In this document: in pieces, positions 1-24,442 of the stretch
Position numbering within the stretch: position 1 is the stretch's first letter
Layout of the letters: every line of letters starts with the position of its first letter
DNA from: Hirudinaria manillensis
Lineage: Eukaryota; Annelida; Clitellata; Hirudinida; Hirudinidae
Direction: 5' to 3'
Assembly: GCA_034509925.1 (NCBI GenBank)
Contig: CM067528.1
Span: 7,624,501 to 7,688,500, forward strand
DNA: 64,000 nucleotides
Position numbers and translations under genes: made by a program
Notes under the pieces: generated by a model
What the model was told of the DNA's origin: nothing
What the model saw: the letters and a program-made list of their open reading frames with translations, nothing else
Databases searched by the model: none

Positions 1-2839
1 TGACTGGGCTTCTGGCCACGCCCTTCTACGTCTACTTCTTCGCACTCGGAAACTACGCCGATTGGTTGCCCTACAAACTCTGCTTTGTTTATTCCTGTTT
101 CACGGAAATCATACCGACGCTGTTCCATACCTCGTCCGTGTGGCTAACCGTGGCGTTGGCCCTTCAGCGCTACATTGTCGTCGTCTGCAAGTCGCAGGTA
201 GTTTTTGATGCTCTGCATATCATTAATTCTCTCATTTTTTAACTAAATCGAGTTTAGGGCGTGACCCCTGATACTTTCCTGAATCAAAGAACTGAAAAGC
301 AAAAGTCGACAGGTGAAGGAAAGCACGGACGACAAAGGAAAAAAATAGTCACACGCTCTTCGTTACTTAAATGCAATCGAATTGGAAAATTCAATTTCCT
401 TTCAGAATTTTTTAATCTATTGAAAATGTTAAAAATGTTTTTTAGGAAGAAATGTTGATAATATTTTTCAGTTTGCGAGGAAAATTAGCGTTGATTATGA
501 TCTCCTACAACATCCATTTCTTACGTTTAGGTCAATGTCTGTGTTCAATTTGAGATTAGTTTCATCTGTTTAATTATTAAATGTGCATAATTAACATTTT
601 AATTAAATAAAGCAAAAAAAGGTGTCCTATTAAAATTTTCTGAGGCCTTAATAAGCGTCGATCACTAGCATCAGTTACTATCGTGTTTTATATTTTAATA
701 ATTTTTAAAAATTATTTTTAACTGCAATTAAGTTTTTAACGCTCATTTAGCGACGATTGTTCGATTTTGTTCGTGAAAATGTCGTCTGGTAACTACAACA
801 CGTCCCTCGATGCCGATATATTCGCATCCTAAAAGTTCCATTGTCTTGGAGTCTTCAAACAATATGTTTTAAATCTAAGATCTTTGAAGAAATGCAAGAA
901 AATTTGAAACAAAAAATGCTGAAAAGAAAGAAGTGCGAAATCATGAATTTTATTTTTAAGATGAAAAAAAAAGGATTATCGTGGGATCATTTTCAAACAA
1001 TATATTTTTATTTTAAACTTTTAAAAGTATTTTTGTACACCTCTTCTGAAATTTCAAAAATTGATTTTGAGTTTTCTCAGAAAATGTTTGTCTTTTTGTG
1101 ATTCTGCAGCTTTCGACTTTTTCACCATCTTTTAAAAATATCTTTCAGAGTAAGTGGAGATGCATCCTCTTCCTTCTCGTTTCGTGGCCATTCCGAAGAA
1201 TAATCTTTTTTATCTGAAACTTCAAAAATTCAAAGCAGTAAACTCATTTTGTAGCGCATTTTTTTCAACCTCTGCAGGGACGACAGGTGCAATGAAAACG
1301 TAGTTGTAAACATGACACTCTTTGGAAATTTCCAGTTAGCGCTAAAACAGCCTGAAAGCGTTAAAAGCGGCGCTACACTTTGGAGAATTGGAGCGTTTCC
1401 AGCGCAATAATTATTCCAACGTTTCTCTCTTTCTCTCCTCATTTCCGCCAAAATTTTTTGGACGATTTGTTTCGATAAATGTTTTGGACATGTAAATTTC
1501 GTTCAACTTTTAAACTATTGGTTAATTAAAGAGGGGGAAGCCTGCAAATTCTATGAAAAATAATGTAATTTCTAGTGACTATAGTGAAAGTTCATAGCTA
1601 TTTTATAAGGCCATTTGGAAAATGTTTACATTCGTAAATAAAAACTGTTTTAAACACTGCCAAAGCTCTCAAAGGCATTAATTAAGAAAATTAATTAAAA
1701 CGAAATAATTAATTATTGCTTGGTGAAGAAGTTTTGGTGAGAAATTGAAATAAATGTTTCGACCATTAAAGCATCGTTGTGAATTTAGAATCTCCCCGAA
1801 AGAGCCATATCATCGTGATCACTAACATCAGCAGTCCATTCTCGTCTATTGTGATCATATTCCTCTTTTTAGGGATTCCAATAAAAACATTTTAAAAAAC
1901 ATCGGTATGTTTTAATACAAATCGTGTTTTATTTGCACCGCGTCGGGATCAAATAAACGGAATTTATGCGCAGACGGCTAATAGAGATGGGAGTTTACTT
2001 TTAAACCAGACTTTCTCGTCTCATTTTTGACCATTTCTATTATTAACATCAGTGCCACCATCAGTTACGTTCGCCATGTTTGTCATCTTATCAATACTAC
2101 CACCGAAGTCATTAGTGGTATCCATATTCAGAACCTGAAGAGACACTGCACGACAAGAAACGCCTGGTTGACAGTCTTCCTGATCCTGTTCGTGGCGGGA
2201 ATTTCTCAGAGCGGAAAGTTTTTGGAGAGCATTTATTCCCCCGTCAAGGTTACATCACTGATTAGCCCTGGACTTGAGTTCGATGGTTGTACTGAAAAGT
2301 ACGCACCCTTCTCCCTCGTAGGGGGAGGTTTGTACTTTTACGTGTACTACTGGTTTAGAATCCTCTTCATCCATCTAATTCCCTGCTCCCTGCTCATCAT
2401 CCTCAACGCTGTTCTCGTCAGAACAATGGACGAAGCTACTCGCCGTAGGAATGCTCTCCTCGGACGAAACGAGAGGAAACGTCTTTCGGGCAACTTCAGC
2501 ATCACGGCTTCTAACGTCACGAATGCTGAGTCCAGAAAGTCCTTGGCAGAGTACAGGAAGTTGACCGAAAGCAACAGGGCGACTCTCATGATGGTCTGCG
2601 TGGTCGGTGTTTGTCTGGTCGTGGAACTCCCTCTGGCCATCCTGTTCTTCATCGTCATCGTTCAAAATCATCTCGAATCGTCGATTCTGGATGAAGAGAG
2701 TGAAAAGATGGCTTCCACGCTCATCAACCTCACCATTCTTTCGAGCTACCAATTCAACTTCTTTATCTATTGCACCATGAGTCGCCAGTTCAGAACCATT
2801 TTCAAAGATTTCTTTTGCAAACATCCCATCTCTCAGTGA
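1..2839 (+). CDS. Peptide GPCR, myoinhibitory/sex-peptide-receptor or DMSR-like (5' partial)
   Basis: Rhodopsin-class G-protein-coupled receptor whose N-terminal part lies before the window. Exons: <1-197 and 2132-2839, joined by a phase-0 GT-AG intron; about 300 residues are visible. Exon 1 carries TM3 with SVWLTVALALQRY, where QRY stands in the DRY position; the HTSSVWLTVAL context is typical of sex-peptide/myoinhibitory-peptide receptors and nematode DMSR receptors. Exon 2 starts NLKRHCTTRNAW and gives TM4, an extracellular-loop cysteine (FDGCTEK), TM5 (FIHLIPCSLLIILNAVL), a long basic third loop, TM6 and TM7 ending NFFIYCTMSRQFR. Known role of the family: plasma-membrane receptors for amidated neuropeptides. 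The exact ligand cannot be told from sequence. The class call is firm; the subfamily is inference. Confidence 0.85.
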
Positions 2840-2976
2840 TGAAGTGAATGAGTGGAATTCACTGTAATTCCTCTTTTGTCAGCAACAAATCAATTAAACC
2901 TTGGAAGCCGAAAATCTTTAAAGACAAATTCTCTTCAATTTTATTTAAATCACTTCTATGTTTTCTCGTTTTGTTC

Positions 2977-2990
2977 AATAAATAAATAAA
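2977..2990 (+). terminator. Polyadenylation signals of the GPCR gene
   Basis: Three overlapping AATAAA hexamers lie about 140 bases after the GPCR stop codon. This is the expected place for the 3' end of that transcript. Confidence 0.6.
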
Positions 2991-5900
2991 GAGTCAAATA
3001 AGAAGCGTTACTTCATAAATGCGATTTATAATTCCATGGAAATATTGTAAAATATTACTAAAAACAGAATGATGAAATAAATTCATTTGTCTAATTAAGT
3101 CTAATTAATTTATTTGTTGATTGCGTTTTTCATTCAATAATTACTAAAGATTCAAGGATTGCTGAGAAATTATTGGACTTTCGCCCTTAGGAGGCTGTAA
3201 ATAGCGGGTCCTTAATCACTGTAAATAATTTGTGAGAATTTCAAATGCGACTTTTTTCCTCGTTATTTTAAATTAATCAAACAATTACTGATCAGATAAT
3301 AAAATGAAATTGAAGATGTACATATTTTCATGAATTTTAATAATAGAAAGTGATAAATTCAGTTAAGTAATCTGAATATTACTAAAAACGGAATGATGAA
3401 ATACTGTCCTGAATGAGGAATACTGTCCAAATATACTTCATAGTATTTGATATCATAAGGCCTCTGGCCCTCGCATACTTCGTAGTTCGAAACTGTAAAA
3501 CTATATACATATTACATTGATTGTAATTATAATATTATAAAGAAACTGTTTTTAATGCCATAGAAGAAATCATTTCTAATTTCATTTGTCACATAAGTGA
3601 TTTCTTATTGACAGAACAAATTCCCTTCGGGACCTCAGGCTGGATCAAATAGTCTGTAGAAGGAAAACCAATAAAATAATAAGAATAAAATAATGGAAAT
3701 AAGAAAACCCCTTTAATCTTCTTAAATAAAATAAATCTAAAAATTATAATAAAACTCGGCCATTAAAGACACGGGGTCACGTGATTAGAAGATTAAAAGT
3801 TTCTAAGTGAACAGGAACATTTGATAATCACTTTTAAATATTATATAATTAAATTGGAGAATTTTAAGGTTTATAAACCAAACTTAAACCACAGAAACAA
3901 ATAAAAAGCATGAATTTAAACATCACGAATATTCGTCATTTGTTAATTTAAGAGAAAACCACCAATTTGAAAATTTTCCTCTTTCTCTTCGATAATATGC
4001 GGAACACGTGCTCTTCTCAAACTTCTGATGAACGCCAACCGCACCTCTATCTCCTCTGCACCTGTCGGATCTTGCACAAGATTGCCATCCAATAAACTGC
4101 CATTGTTAGGCTCCTAATCGTGAATTATTCCAGGGAACAGCGTCAATGTATCCTCATGAACAATAGTCCTGAAAGTTTCAAAAAGATTCAACAAAAGCGG
4201 CATTTCCGGTCCTACATATTAAAGCCACCTGTGGTAGCTTCGACATTCTAGTTTTTATGTTGGAGGAGAAACAGTACTTGTACTTTTACTTTGGGGAAAA
4301 CCGTTAGTTTTTAATGGCACTGGCCATTTTTTTAAAACATAAAATTTTTATTAAATTAAATTATTTTATTTTGAATCCAAATTTACAAAATTCCCCAAAA
4401 ACTGATTGATTTTCTTGTGGCTATAAGACTTCTAATATGGCGTCATCTAGCAAATATGGCATAAATAGATTTCATTCTATTGCCGTTGTATAATTACAGT
4501 AATTATAATAAATAATAAATATTAATGTTGGAAAGCAGGAAGACAAAATGAGCGACGGAAAATGTTGAAAATTAAATAAATTATTTTCAAAATAAGTTAG
4601 CAAGTTATCCTGACAAACAGCTTGTTTTGCAATATATCTTTTCCACTCGTTCCGTTATTGAAACAGCATATCAGCAACCATGCAACACAGTCGGTCTTAT
4701 TTTGCTATTCCAAAAAAATTGCCATAGTAATTGGCCACTGCAATTGATGAACTATTTCGAATTTTCTCGATGCTTGATTTGAATGTTAATTCAAAGCGAG
4801 AAATCATCGATTATGTCAAAAGATTCGGGAAATCCTTTCGAACAGAGTTAAAGTCTTTAAGAGCGGACAGTGCAAAGAAGCCATCACTTTTGTTCGGCAA
4901 GGAATTATTTTATTATTGAAATAATTCTTAAGTGATCACTTAGCACAATGTAATAAAAGCGCAATATAAAAATGTGTAGTCTTTACCAAATTCTCGGAGT
5001 TCTGTTTTTATTTTATTTTGCATTATACAGACTTATAATAATATGTAAGTAGACTTATAATAAAGTATTAAGAATTAATAAATTTTATCTCCAAATAAAT
5101 CATTCATTGCTATAGTATCACATAAAATTAATTTAACTCCACTGGTGAGCTTAAAAGGCACAATAATTTTTTAAGTTTGGAAAAATAATTGCTTGCTGAT
5201 GAAATCTCTGAAAGGGGATTCTATTCTAAAAATTGCTGAAAAATTAAACGTGGGAATACGCAAATTTCCCATCTTCGTGATGACGATAATGACACATGAC
5301 TCAAGGCTCATGATTATCAGAACAACGCTGGATTTCGCAATGAATTTGATGCATTCGGCCATATATTTGGAGAATAAAGATTATCGAATTTTTGAGTGAA
5401 AGAAATTTTTAAAACTCCAGGAAGTCACAAATAAACGAATATTTTTCCTTTTTGCAATTAACGCCTACAAAGGGAAAAATAAATAATACTTTTGAATATA
5501 TAAAAACGTCTGCTATTCTCATCATCAATATGTGCTTGGGATAAGACAACATTTTGTAGGTGGGTGACATATTAGATCCAGCGGATGACCCCAAGAAGCG
5601 CAGTTTTGATTGATCCCTACGATGTCCGCTCTTGAGAACTTTAAATGTATCATCATTCAAAACTTTATAGAAATGTAAAAAGTAAATTATATTTGGAGAT
5701 CTATCTTCTGCCCTTTTTAATTCCTTAAATCACAAAAGTCGGGCCAATTTTTGAAAAAAACCTATGTAGTTTAAAAGTGCAAAAGATAACTACTCCAATT
5801 TACTTAAGATTGATTTTAAAAGTTTTAAAAATCTCCACAAGTGATGAAGTTTTATTAACTCCCTTATTACTCGTCGTGATGATAAATTATAACATTTATT

Positions 5901-6330
5901 TATAAATATATGTATATGCCGAGTTAGATATCTTCTCCAGTAATGTACCCTACTTCGGATAACATGACGACTATTGCTTTCTTCAGCCTCTGATCAAATA
6001 ATTTGTATCACAATAATTTTTATTTTTTAGGACATTTCGAATCCATGGAGATCAATGTTTTTGTTACTCTAGACAATTGAAAATCATAATTGTAATATGA
6101 TAATTCAAAACTAATTAAAGACCTGCTTTTTATTCAACTGTGATGTTCTTTGTCACTTTTTGTGTTTAAGTGGAATCAATCTATATTCGGCATTGAAATA
6201 TTAGATATAGATTATTATTATTATCACATTATGTAATTGTGTTACAACGATCGTGGAAGAATTTGCAATGTTTACGACAACAACATAATGAGTCGGGGTA
6301 GGTCTTCCTGATTTTGGTTTTGCTTTCGTA
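2991..6330. other. Gene-poor AT-rich intergenic stretch
   Basis: I see no convincing gene here. Short open frames at 4731-4919 (+) and 5193-5399 (+) have no recognisable domain and start on non-ATG codons or in AT-rich filler. A roughly 27-base motif (TTACTAAAAAC-R-GAATGATGAAAT with its flank) occurs twice, near 3052 and near 3376, as a short direct repeat. Confidence 0.5.
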
Positions 6331-8410
6331 ATGGAGAAGAACGTTGTTCAGAGTCTGGTCAACATGAGAAATGATCGTGTGACGTTTAGGAAAAACGATG
6401 GTAGAAGTGATGTCTGGGGCTCCTTTGTTAAAGTTGAAGTGGATGCTTGGTTCTCAGGTTATGTTATGTGTATTAAATGTAGCACTGTTTTGAAATGGAA
6501 GTCTAGTGATGGTACTAGTGGATTAAGAACGCACAAGACTACCTGCAAAGCTGGAAACGAGAAGTTATCTGAAGCAGCTGATTTGCTTGTGCCTGCAACA
6601 AACTTTAAGAAGTCAATCAGTTCAAAAAATGAAATCAATGTGGCATCTTTGGAAAAAGATGCTTTGGCAGATGAGATAGTGCGAATGTGTGCCAAAGATT
6701 TGATACCTTTTGATGTTGTCGAACGAGAAGGTTTTCAAGAACTTGTTTCGAAATTGATAACGTTCGGAGCTCTTTATGGCCCAGTTGATGCTCAGACGAT
6801 CTTACCAAATGAAATCATGGTTTCAAGACATGCCCAGCTCATGGCAGAAGAAGAAAGACGGAAATTGGCAGACAATCTTTTGGCAATACCAAAGTTTAGT
6901 GTCACCTTAGACGTTTGGAACCACAAGAGATCCTTTGAAACATTTGTAACAATTAAAGTTCATTACATAGACGACGAGTGGAACCTCTGCTCCATAATAC
7001 TTGCAACACGAGCCATCAATCACAATCATCCTCCAAACACCATTAGATCTATCGTCACTGAGGTATTACAGAGCTTCAATGCACATAGATATGACAATAC
7101 TTTCATAACAGACAATGATGCAAACCTCAAATCAGCTTTCAAAGACAGCACTTGGATAGGCTGCTGCAGCCACAACATTGACCTGATTGTCACAGAAGGT
7201 TTGAACATTGACAACAGTTCTTCACTTCAGTGCGTGACAGCCCTTGTCTCCACATGCCATGACATTGTGGAGCATGCAACAAAGTCTCAAGCCCTAAGAA
7301 AATTGGATGTGCCTCTGAAAAAGGCCATCATAACACAATGGAGCAGCATTCTTGAAATGCTGAAATCCATTGACATCAACATCGTTCATCTTAAAAACGT
7401 TGCCACAGAATCCGAAGACAAACAACTGGAGAAGTTACTTGCCCACTTGAATGAAACCCTGCTGCAGGACATCATCAAAGTTCTCGAAGTTTTCCATCAA
7501 GCCTCTAGACTTCTGTCTTCCGACAGCAATCCGACCATTCACCTAGTTGTGGCTACAAAGTGCAAACTCATCAAATCCACCCAACCTTCTCCTAATGATA
7601 GTGATGTGATAATAACTCTGAAGAAGAAAATATTGGAACTGATCAATTACTATTTTGCAATACATAGGATTTGCTACATAGCTCTCTTACTAGATCCAAG
7701 ACTGAAAAACAACAAGACTGTTTGGACCAATGAAGACAAGGACAGTGCAATTCAACAGTTAAGGGATCTTTTGAAAGTTAAAGTAGAAATTCAAGTCAAA
7801 GAAGAATATTCCACCAAGAATGATTTTGAAAGCAGCAAATGTGGATTTGATTCTTCTTTGGAGTCAACATCAAAAAGGTTAAAAGTTGACTTCCTTGATG
7901 AAATTTTCATGGAGGCCAAGAAACCAATGACTGATGAGGTAAGCATAAGTATTTATAAGTATTTATGTGTATTTATGATTCTCTTGGTTTTTAATAGTAC
8001 TGATTTTCAAAATGACAGAGTGACTTAAATTCTTCCATATATTTTGAAAAATGCATTAAAAAGACTGTGTTTAATCAAATTTTATAGGTTCATGTAATCC
8101 TACATAATGTAATTCATGTCACTGCCTTTTGTTTATCGAAATGATTACTATGATTACCCACTTGTAGGTTGATGAATACATGGATAATCCATCCATGAAT
8201 GACAACATCCTCCAATTCTGGAGAGACAATGACAGCAGATTCCCAAGTTTGTCTCGCATTGCAAAAAGCATCCTGGCCATACCCGCTACCAACTCCTTGG
8301 CTGAAAGGTCACTTGCAGAGGTTAGGGATTCATCAAACGATTGGAGGACAAATCTGAGGACAGATTGCATTGATGACCTGTTGTTCCTTCACAAACTTCG
8401 ATTCACTTAG
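6331..8410 (+). CDS. hAT-superfamily transposase with N-terminal BED zinc finger (or ZBED-like domesticated gene)
   Basis: Two exons, 6331-7938 and 8168-8410, joined by a phase-0 GTAAGC...TAG intron, encode about 616 residues with no internal stop. Residues about 25-72 form a BED finger (VWGSF near its start, CIKC, then GTSGLRTHK and a final Cys). A hAT transposase core follows: LDVW carries the first catalytic Asp, FITDNDANLKSAF the second, WIGCCSHNIDLIV is the conserved hAT block, and VLEVFHQASRLLS holds the likely catalytic Glu. The second exon is the C-terminal dimerisation region (ILAIPATNSLAERS). Family role: nuclear cut-and-paste DNA transposition. No terminal inverted repeats were found by eye, so it may be an element copy that lost its ends or a captured host gene. 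An AATAAA follows at 8616. Confidence 0.88.
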
Positions 8411-8615
8411 AAGCATCTAGTCAATTTAGACTTATTTCTTGTTGTTTGTATTGCTATTTATAATAATTATTTATAATAATTAATAGGTTGATAGCTACAA
8501 CCTGATTTGTAAGAGACTGTTGCTGTATTTACATTAACCATTCTAAGTCAAAGAAAGTTAAGATATGTTTGTCCATGAAATTGTACCTAAATGAAATTTC
8601 CAATTTATACTTTTT

Positions 8616-8621
8616 AATAAA
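8616..8621 (+). terminator. Polyadenylation signal after the hAT gene
   Basis: AATAAA lies about 205 bases after the hAT transposase stop codon, on the same strand. It is consistent with a transcribed gene. Confidence 0.4.
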
Positions 8622-8762
8622 TTTACAGATTTTCTAGTCATTAATATTTCATAACCATTGAGTTTGCTCCTGTTAACATTTCTTGCCTATCAGTTTTATC
8701 TTCAGGAATTATTAAGAGTTTAGATTTAAAAAAATCAGATAATATTCATTTAAATTGCTGCA

Positions 8763-8768
8763 TTTATT
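8763..8768 (-). terminator. Polyadenylation signal of LARS2
   Basis: TTTATT on the plus strand reads AATAAA on the minus strand, about 22 bases beyond the LARS2 stop codon. This implies a very short 3' UTR. Confidence 0.5.
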
Positions 8769-8789
8769 TTTAAAAGTTTTCTGAAACCC

Positions 8790-20415
<11,626 letters not shown>

Positions 20416-22467
20416 AGTTTATATTCACCTGCAATTGAATATCAACACATGTTATACCCATGCAATAACAAATAAACACTATAAAATGATTTTAAAAACT
20501 TTAAGCATAAATAAAAATTAATCTTTAGTTTACCTAAATAATCCAGTCCTACCATTCATAAATTGAGCGCAAATTAAATGTACACAACTTTTCCAAAACA
20601 AAAGAATCAAACTTCATTTAGAAAAGAAGCAGACGGATATTGACGAAATTTGTTTAATGAACTAAAATTGTCTAACAAACATTATTTGGATTATATTTGA
20701 TATTACTTAATATTTGACTGTACTATTACTAATAACTGACACTTTATTATAGGGTAATATCTCTATGTGTCCAGCCGTCCAATTATAAAATTTTCTTGAA
20801 ATTTTATTAAATAAAACCCACTAACAACATCCTTGACAACTTAAACTTAATTTTAAAAATACAAATTTGAGGGTCAGTCATAGCGGAAACAAATGTTTAA
20901 TAATGAGTTCTACAAGATTAAACGACTTATAACCAATGATTTGTAAGTTAACTCTATGTGATATCTAGCAATAAATGGAGTATCAGGATGATAGTTCTAA
21001 ACGTAGGCGACAGTGGCGGATTTAGGGGGACGGCCCATAACAAATCCAGATTTTAATAAATTTGATTTTATTGCCTTATTTTTCAAAAATTTATTTATTT
21101 ATCTTTGTGATATTTCCCAACATGCATCTTTGTTTTTATGCACTACCTCGCAACAAACAACCATAACTAGTTTTTTTTTTATCAATAAACCAACATTGCA
21201 ACATATGCTTCTCTAAATCAAATTTGTTACAGCATCCCAATCCAAAACTTCTGATCAAGGTGACGTGTTTCAAATGATGACTGAAATTTTTATTTTTGAT
21301 AAATTTTTTTTATTGATTACATACCTCTGCCATCTCCGTATACTGACTATCACCCACGAGGCTTTTGGTGAGTTAGACCTTATATCATGGTCCATCTCTG
21401 CGCACTGCTTGCTTTGCTAATAGTCGAGAGCCATATAACATCTTTGGGTGTAATTCGGGTAGTTAAAATTTGGTGATGTGACGCCAGTGTTTCGATCAAA
21501 CTCCAAATTCCACCTTTGGCCTCTAGCTGATCCTTTTAAAAGTGCATCGTCATTTCGCAGATTTCCTAGATCACCCTGGTGCGTCGTCACTTCTCAATAC
21601 TGAGTCAACTGATCATCGATACCTGACATTAGAATTCATAAGACAATGGACGACAGACAAAACTGTCGAAGATAGGAGTCGCCTTCAAAGGCATTTTTAT
21701 AAATTTTATCAATTTGGAAAATTTGAAGAAAAAAAAACAGGTGAAAGCGAAAAGACCCAGATGTAATGAAAAAACTGATATTTACTTTTGATGTTATTAA
21801 TGATAGTTCGAATCCAATTTATTAAAGGAATAATTAATTCTACAAAACGTGATGAAGAAGCCGTTCTAAAGTGTGTTGACCAAATGCTTTAATGTTTTAA
21901 TTCACCGGCACGTACCAGTCGAATAGTTGGAAGCGGGCACCGAACCGAAGCAAAATATTCGATGGAATGTTTCCCGGCGTTTTTGAATCATAACGCGCAC
22001 TTTATAAATTGACAATCGTTTATTTTTACTTTAATTTTTAGCTTCCGAAACAATTTTGGTGCTTTTCAACTTGTTATCCTTTACAATAGAAAACATCTAG
22101 CACTATTACTCAATGCTTAAGTACCAGCACCAAAACCATTGCTGCAGTACCCATTACCTACAAGTTTTTACATACCTTAAAATGTCTTAAAATCTTTAAA
22201 TGCATTTTAATAAAGATTTATTTTGTAAAATTTCAGAATTTAATCTGTGCCCATAATTCGCAATTGCACTGAATCAATAAATCAAATAATTATTAAATAA
22301 ACGAATAATAATTTTTTAAATTTCGCGATTCGTAATCTTCGGTTTTTATTGCGGTGGCTCCTTGACCAGAAAGAATTGTTTTTGAGCAATGAAGTAGCCA
22401 AATATCGACTAGGACGAGAAACAAAGAAATCACAAAAACAAAAGATAAAAACAAAGAAATCATCAAA
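20416..22467. other. Intergenic DNA upstream of LARS2 and of the CAF1-like gene
   Basis: The 20416 side must hold the LARS2 promoter and 5' UTR, but I see no clear TATA box. Open frames at 21013-21216 and 21542-21766 (+) show no domain and no splice partner that I can support. No tRNA or other RNA gene was recognised. Confidence 0.4.
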
Positions 22468-23277
22468 ATGTATTTTTTTATGGAACCATCAGGAGAAGAA
22501 ACAATTAAAGACGTTTGGCAGCACAACGTCGAAGAAGAGTTCAAGACCATTAGAAGTATCGTTCGCAAATATCCAATTATCGCCATGGATACGGAATTCC
22601 CTGGCGTGATCCACCGTGCATTTGAAACAAGCTACGTCGAAAGGTGCCTTAGCAGTTATAAGTTACTCAAGGCCAATGTTGATGAACTTAGCATCATTCA
22701 ACTGGGCATTACCTTCTCCGATGTCTATGGTAATCGGCCCAAGCCAATCTCCACATGGCAGTTCAACTTCAAATGGGATAAAAATGAGGACAAGCACTCC
22801 CTGCCTTCAATAGAGCTCCTAGAAAAGGCGGGAATCGAATTCGATCGGTTGAAAACAGAGGGCATCGACTTGAAGTTGTTCGGGGAACTTATCATGGTTT
22901 CCGGGCTGGTTTTGGTTGAACACACCACCTGGGTTTCCTTTCATAGTTCATATGACTTTGCCTATCTGCTGAAACTTCTGACTTGCTCGCCGATCCCCGA
23001 CAATACTGTTGAATTTTATAGTCTCATGCAGACTTATTTTCCGAATCTCTACGACATCAAGTACATCACTTGCAGAGATAATCTTTACAAAGGCGGACTT
23101 CAGGCATTGGCTGATAAGTTAAAAGTGAAAAGGGTAGGTCGACAACATCAGGCAGGGAGTGATAGCAGGATGACAGGGGACGTATTTTTTAAGCTTTTAG
23201 AAAGACATTTCGATAATTTCAAAGTGGGCCACGGAATCATTTTTGGGATCGATCCAATTCTATATACAAATGAGTAA
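22468..23277 (+). CDS. CCR4-NOT deadenylase, CAF1/CNOT7/Pop2 family, intronless
   Basis: A 269-residue protein in one exon. It belongs to the DEDD 3'-5' exonucleases that shorten mRNA poly(A) tails within the CCR4-NOT complex. All catalytic positions are visible: Asp and Glu in AMDTEFPGVI (near residue 40), the third Asp in SSYDFAYLLK, and the His and Asp of HQAGSDSRMTG. Length is slightly below human CNOT7 (about 285). The first ATG at 22468 gives MYFFMEPSGEE; the Met at residue 5 is an alternative start. The lack of introns in an intron-rich genome suggests a retrocopy that has kept an intact and presumably functional frame; substitutions such as EHTTWVSFHSSYDF show divergence from the canonical gene. 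An AATAAA overlaps the stop region and another lies at 23385. Confidence 0.9.
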   Translation: MYFFMEPSGEETIKDVWQHNVEEEFKTIRSIVRKYPIIAMDTEFPGVIHRAFETSYVERCLSSYKLLKANVDELSIIQLGITFSDVYGNRPKPISTWQFNFKWDKNEDKHSLPSIELLEKAGIEFDRLKTEGIDLKLFGELIMVSGLVLVEHTTWVSFHSSYDFAYLLKLLTCSPIPDNTVEFYSLMQTYFPNLYDIKYITCRDNLYKGGLQALADKLKVKRVGRQHQAGSDSRMTGDVFFKLLERHFDNFKVGHGIIFGIDPILYTNE

Positions 23278-24434
23278 AATAAAATAATTTAAAGACGTCG
23301 AATCAAATTTTACTCATGCTTAATGTGTTATGGGAGAGGATAGCCATGCTAAATGCAACCGAGGTAGTGTGCCTACAAGGAAGGAATAAAAGTTTAATGT
23401 ATGTTTATGCAAAGTAAGTTTTTTTTTATTAAAGAATATTTACTTTGTCTAGGACAGGCGAGTTTTTTTTTGTCACTTGCGGTAATAAAACGAAAACAAC
23501 TGAAAAATTTAAAAATACTCATTCTTACTTGACATTATCAAATGAACAAAAAATTCTTAAACTATTTCGAGCATATTAAAATTTGTTAATTTTCACTCAA
23601 AATAAGGAGGCGTTAGCTTCAAGGGCAAGTTTGTGATTCGTTATTTTAGCCCAATAAATGCTTTTAAATAAAATTATAACTCAACAAAGAAACATAGAGA
23701 GTTGAATAAAAGAATGAAAAAGGGATTGAGAAATTTAAATTAAAGTCAGCAAACTAACTAAAACCAATTCAATATTGATTTATTTCATGAATTGTTTGAA
23801 ACACTTAACTCAAACATGCAAATATTTTATTGCAAATCAACATAATCAAAGACATTTCCCTTCAAAAAGTCAATTGGCGATTGCCGAATTGAGTGCAACA
23901 TTTTAATGTCACGAACGTTTATCAAGAAAAGTGTATACAAGTGTTGAAACCCAGTGTAAAAGAAAAAGGGTATTTAAATGTTCTACAGAAAAAGTAAGAA
24001 CAGTGAGGATTAAGGATTTTAAAATGATTTATGAAAAGAGCCTGAGAAGACATAAACTAACAAATATTGAAATAAGGAGAAGCAGATGGGAAGACAGAAG
24101 CATTCAAGATTACCACTAGTATCACTTTCTTTGAGGCCACCAAAAGTAGTGCCGCTGCTGGGCATGGATGCAAGCGGTTCATCCCAGCGATCACAGCCCG
24201 GGTTGTCCGTCTTGCCCGCATCAGCTAAACAATTTTGATATTATTTAGTATGAGTCCCTTCGAGGCCTCAATGATATCCTAAAGTATATCTTGAGTACAT
24301 TTAGATTAGGAGATGCGGAAGTGAAGAGTTCCATGGACACTTAAATGTCCCCTCATCGACACAAGAACTCTAAACATCATCATCGTCATCTCTAGAATTG
24401 TGTGGTTTAGATCTAAGCACGGATTGCTTCTCGC
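23278..24434. other. Intergenic stretch after the CAF1-like gene
   Basis: Polyadenylation hexamers at 23278 and 23385 are the only signals I can assign. A short, less AT-rich patch at 24130-24230 (GGGCATGGATGCAAGCGG, CAGCCCGGGTTGTCC) looks unlike its surroundings and may be a worn repeat. The 62-codon frame at 23931-24119 is lysine/arginine rich with no recognisable family. Confidence 0.4.
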
Positions 24435-24442
24435 ATGGACAA

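Noticed and set aside
2347-2824. Minus-strand open frames opposite the GPCR exon
   Set aside because: They are antisense shadows of a clear seven-transmembrane coding exon.
4731-4919. 62-codon frame (+) in the 3-6 kb intergenic region
   Set aside because: It starts on a non-ATG codon, shows no known family and has no flanking exon signals.
5193-5399. Frame with ILKIAEKLNVG, resembling a helix-turn-helix of a transposase
   Set aside because: The similarity covers only about a dozen residues and the rest does not match any transposase; too weak to call.
21542-21766. 74-codon frame followed by a GTGAAAG donor-like site
   Set aside because: No family recognised and no partner exon found in phase; could be chance.
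21801-21835. Sequence GTTCGAATCC resembling a tRNA B box
   Set aside because: No A box, acceptor-stem pairing or cloverleaf could be traced around it.
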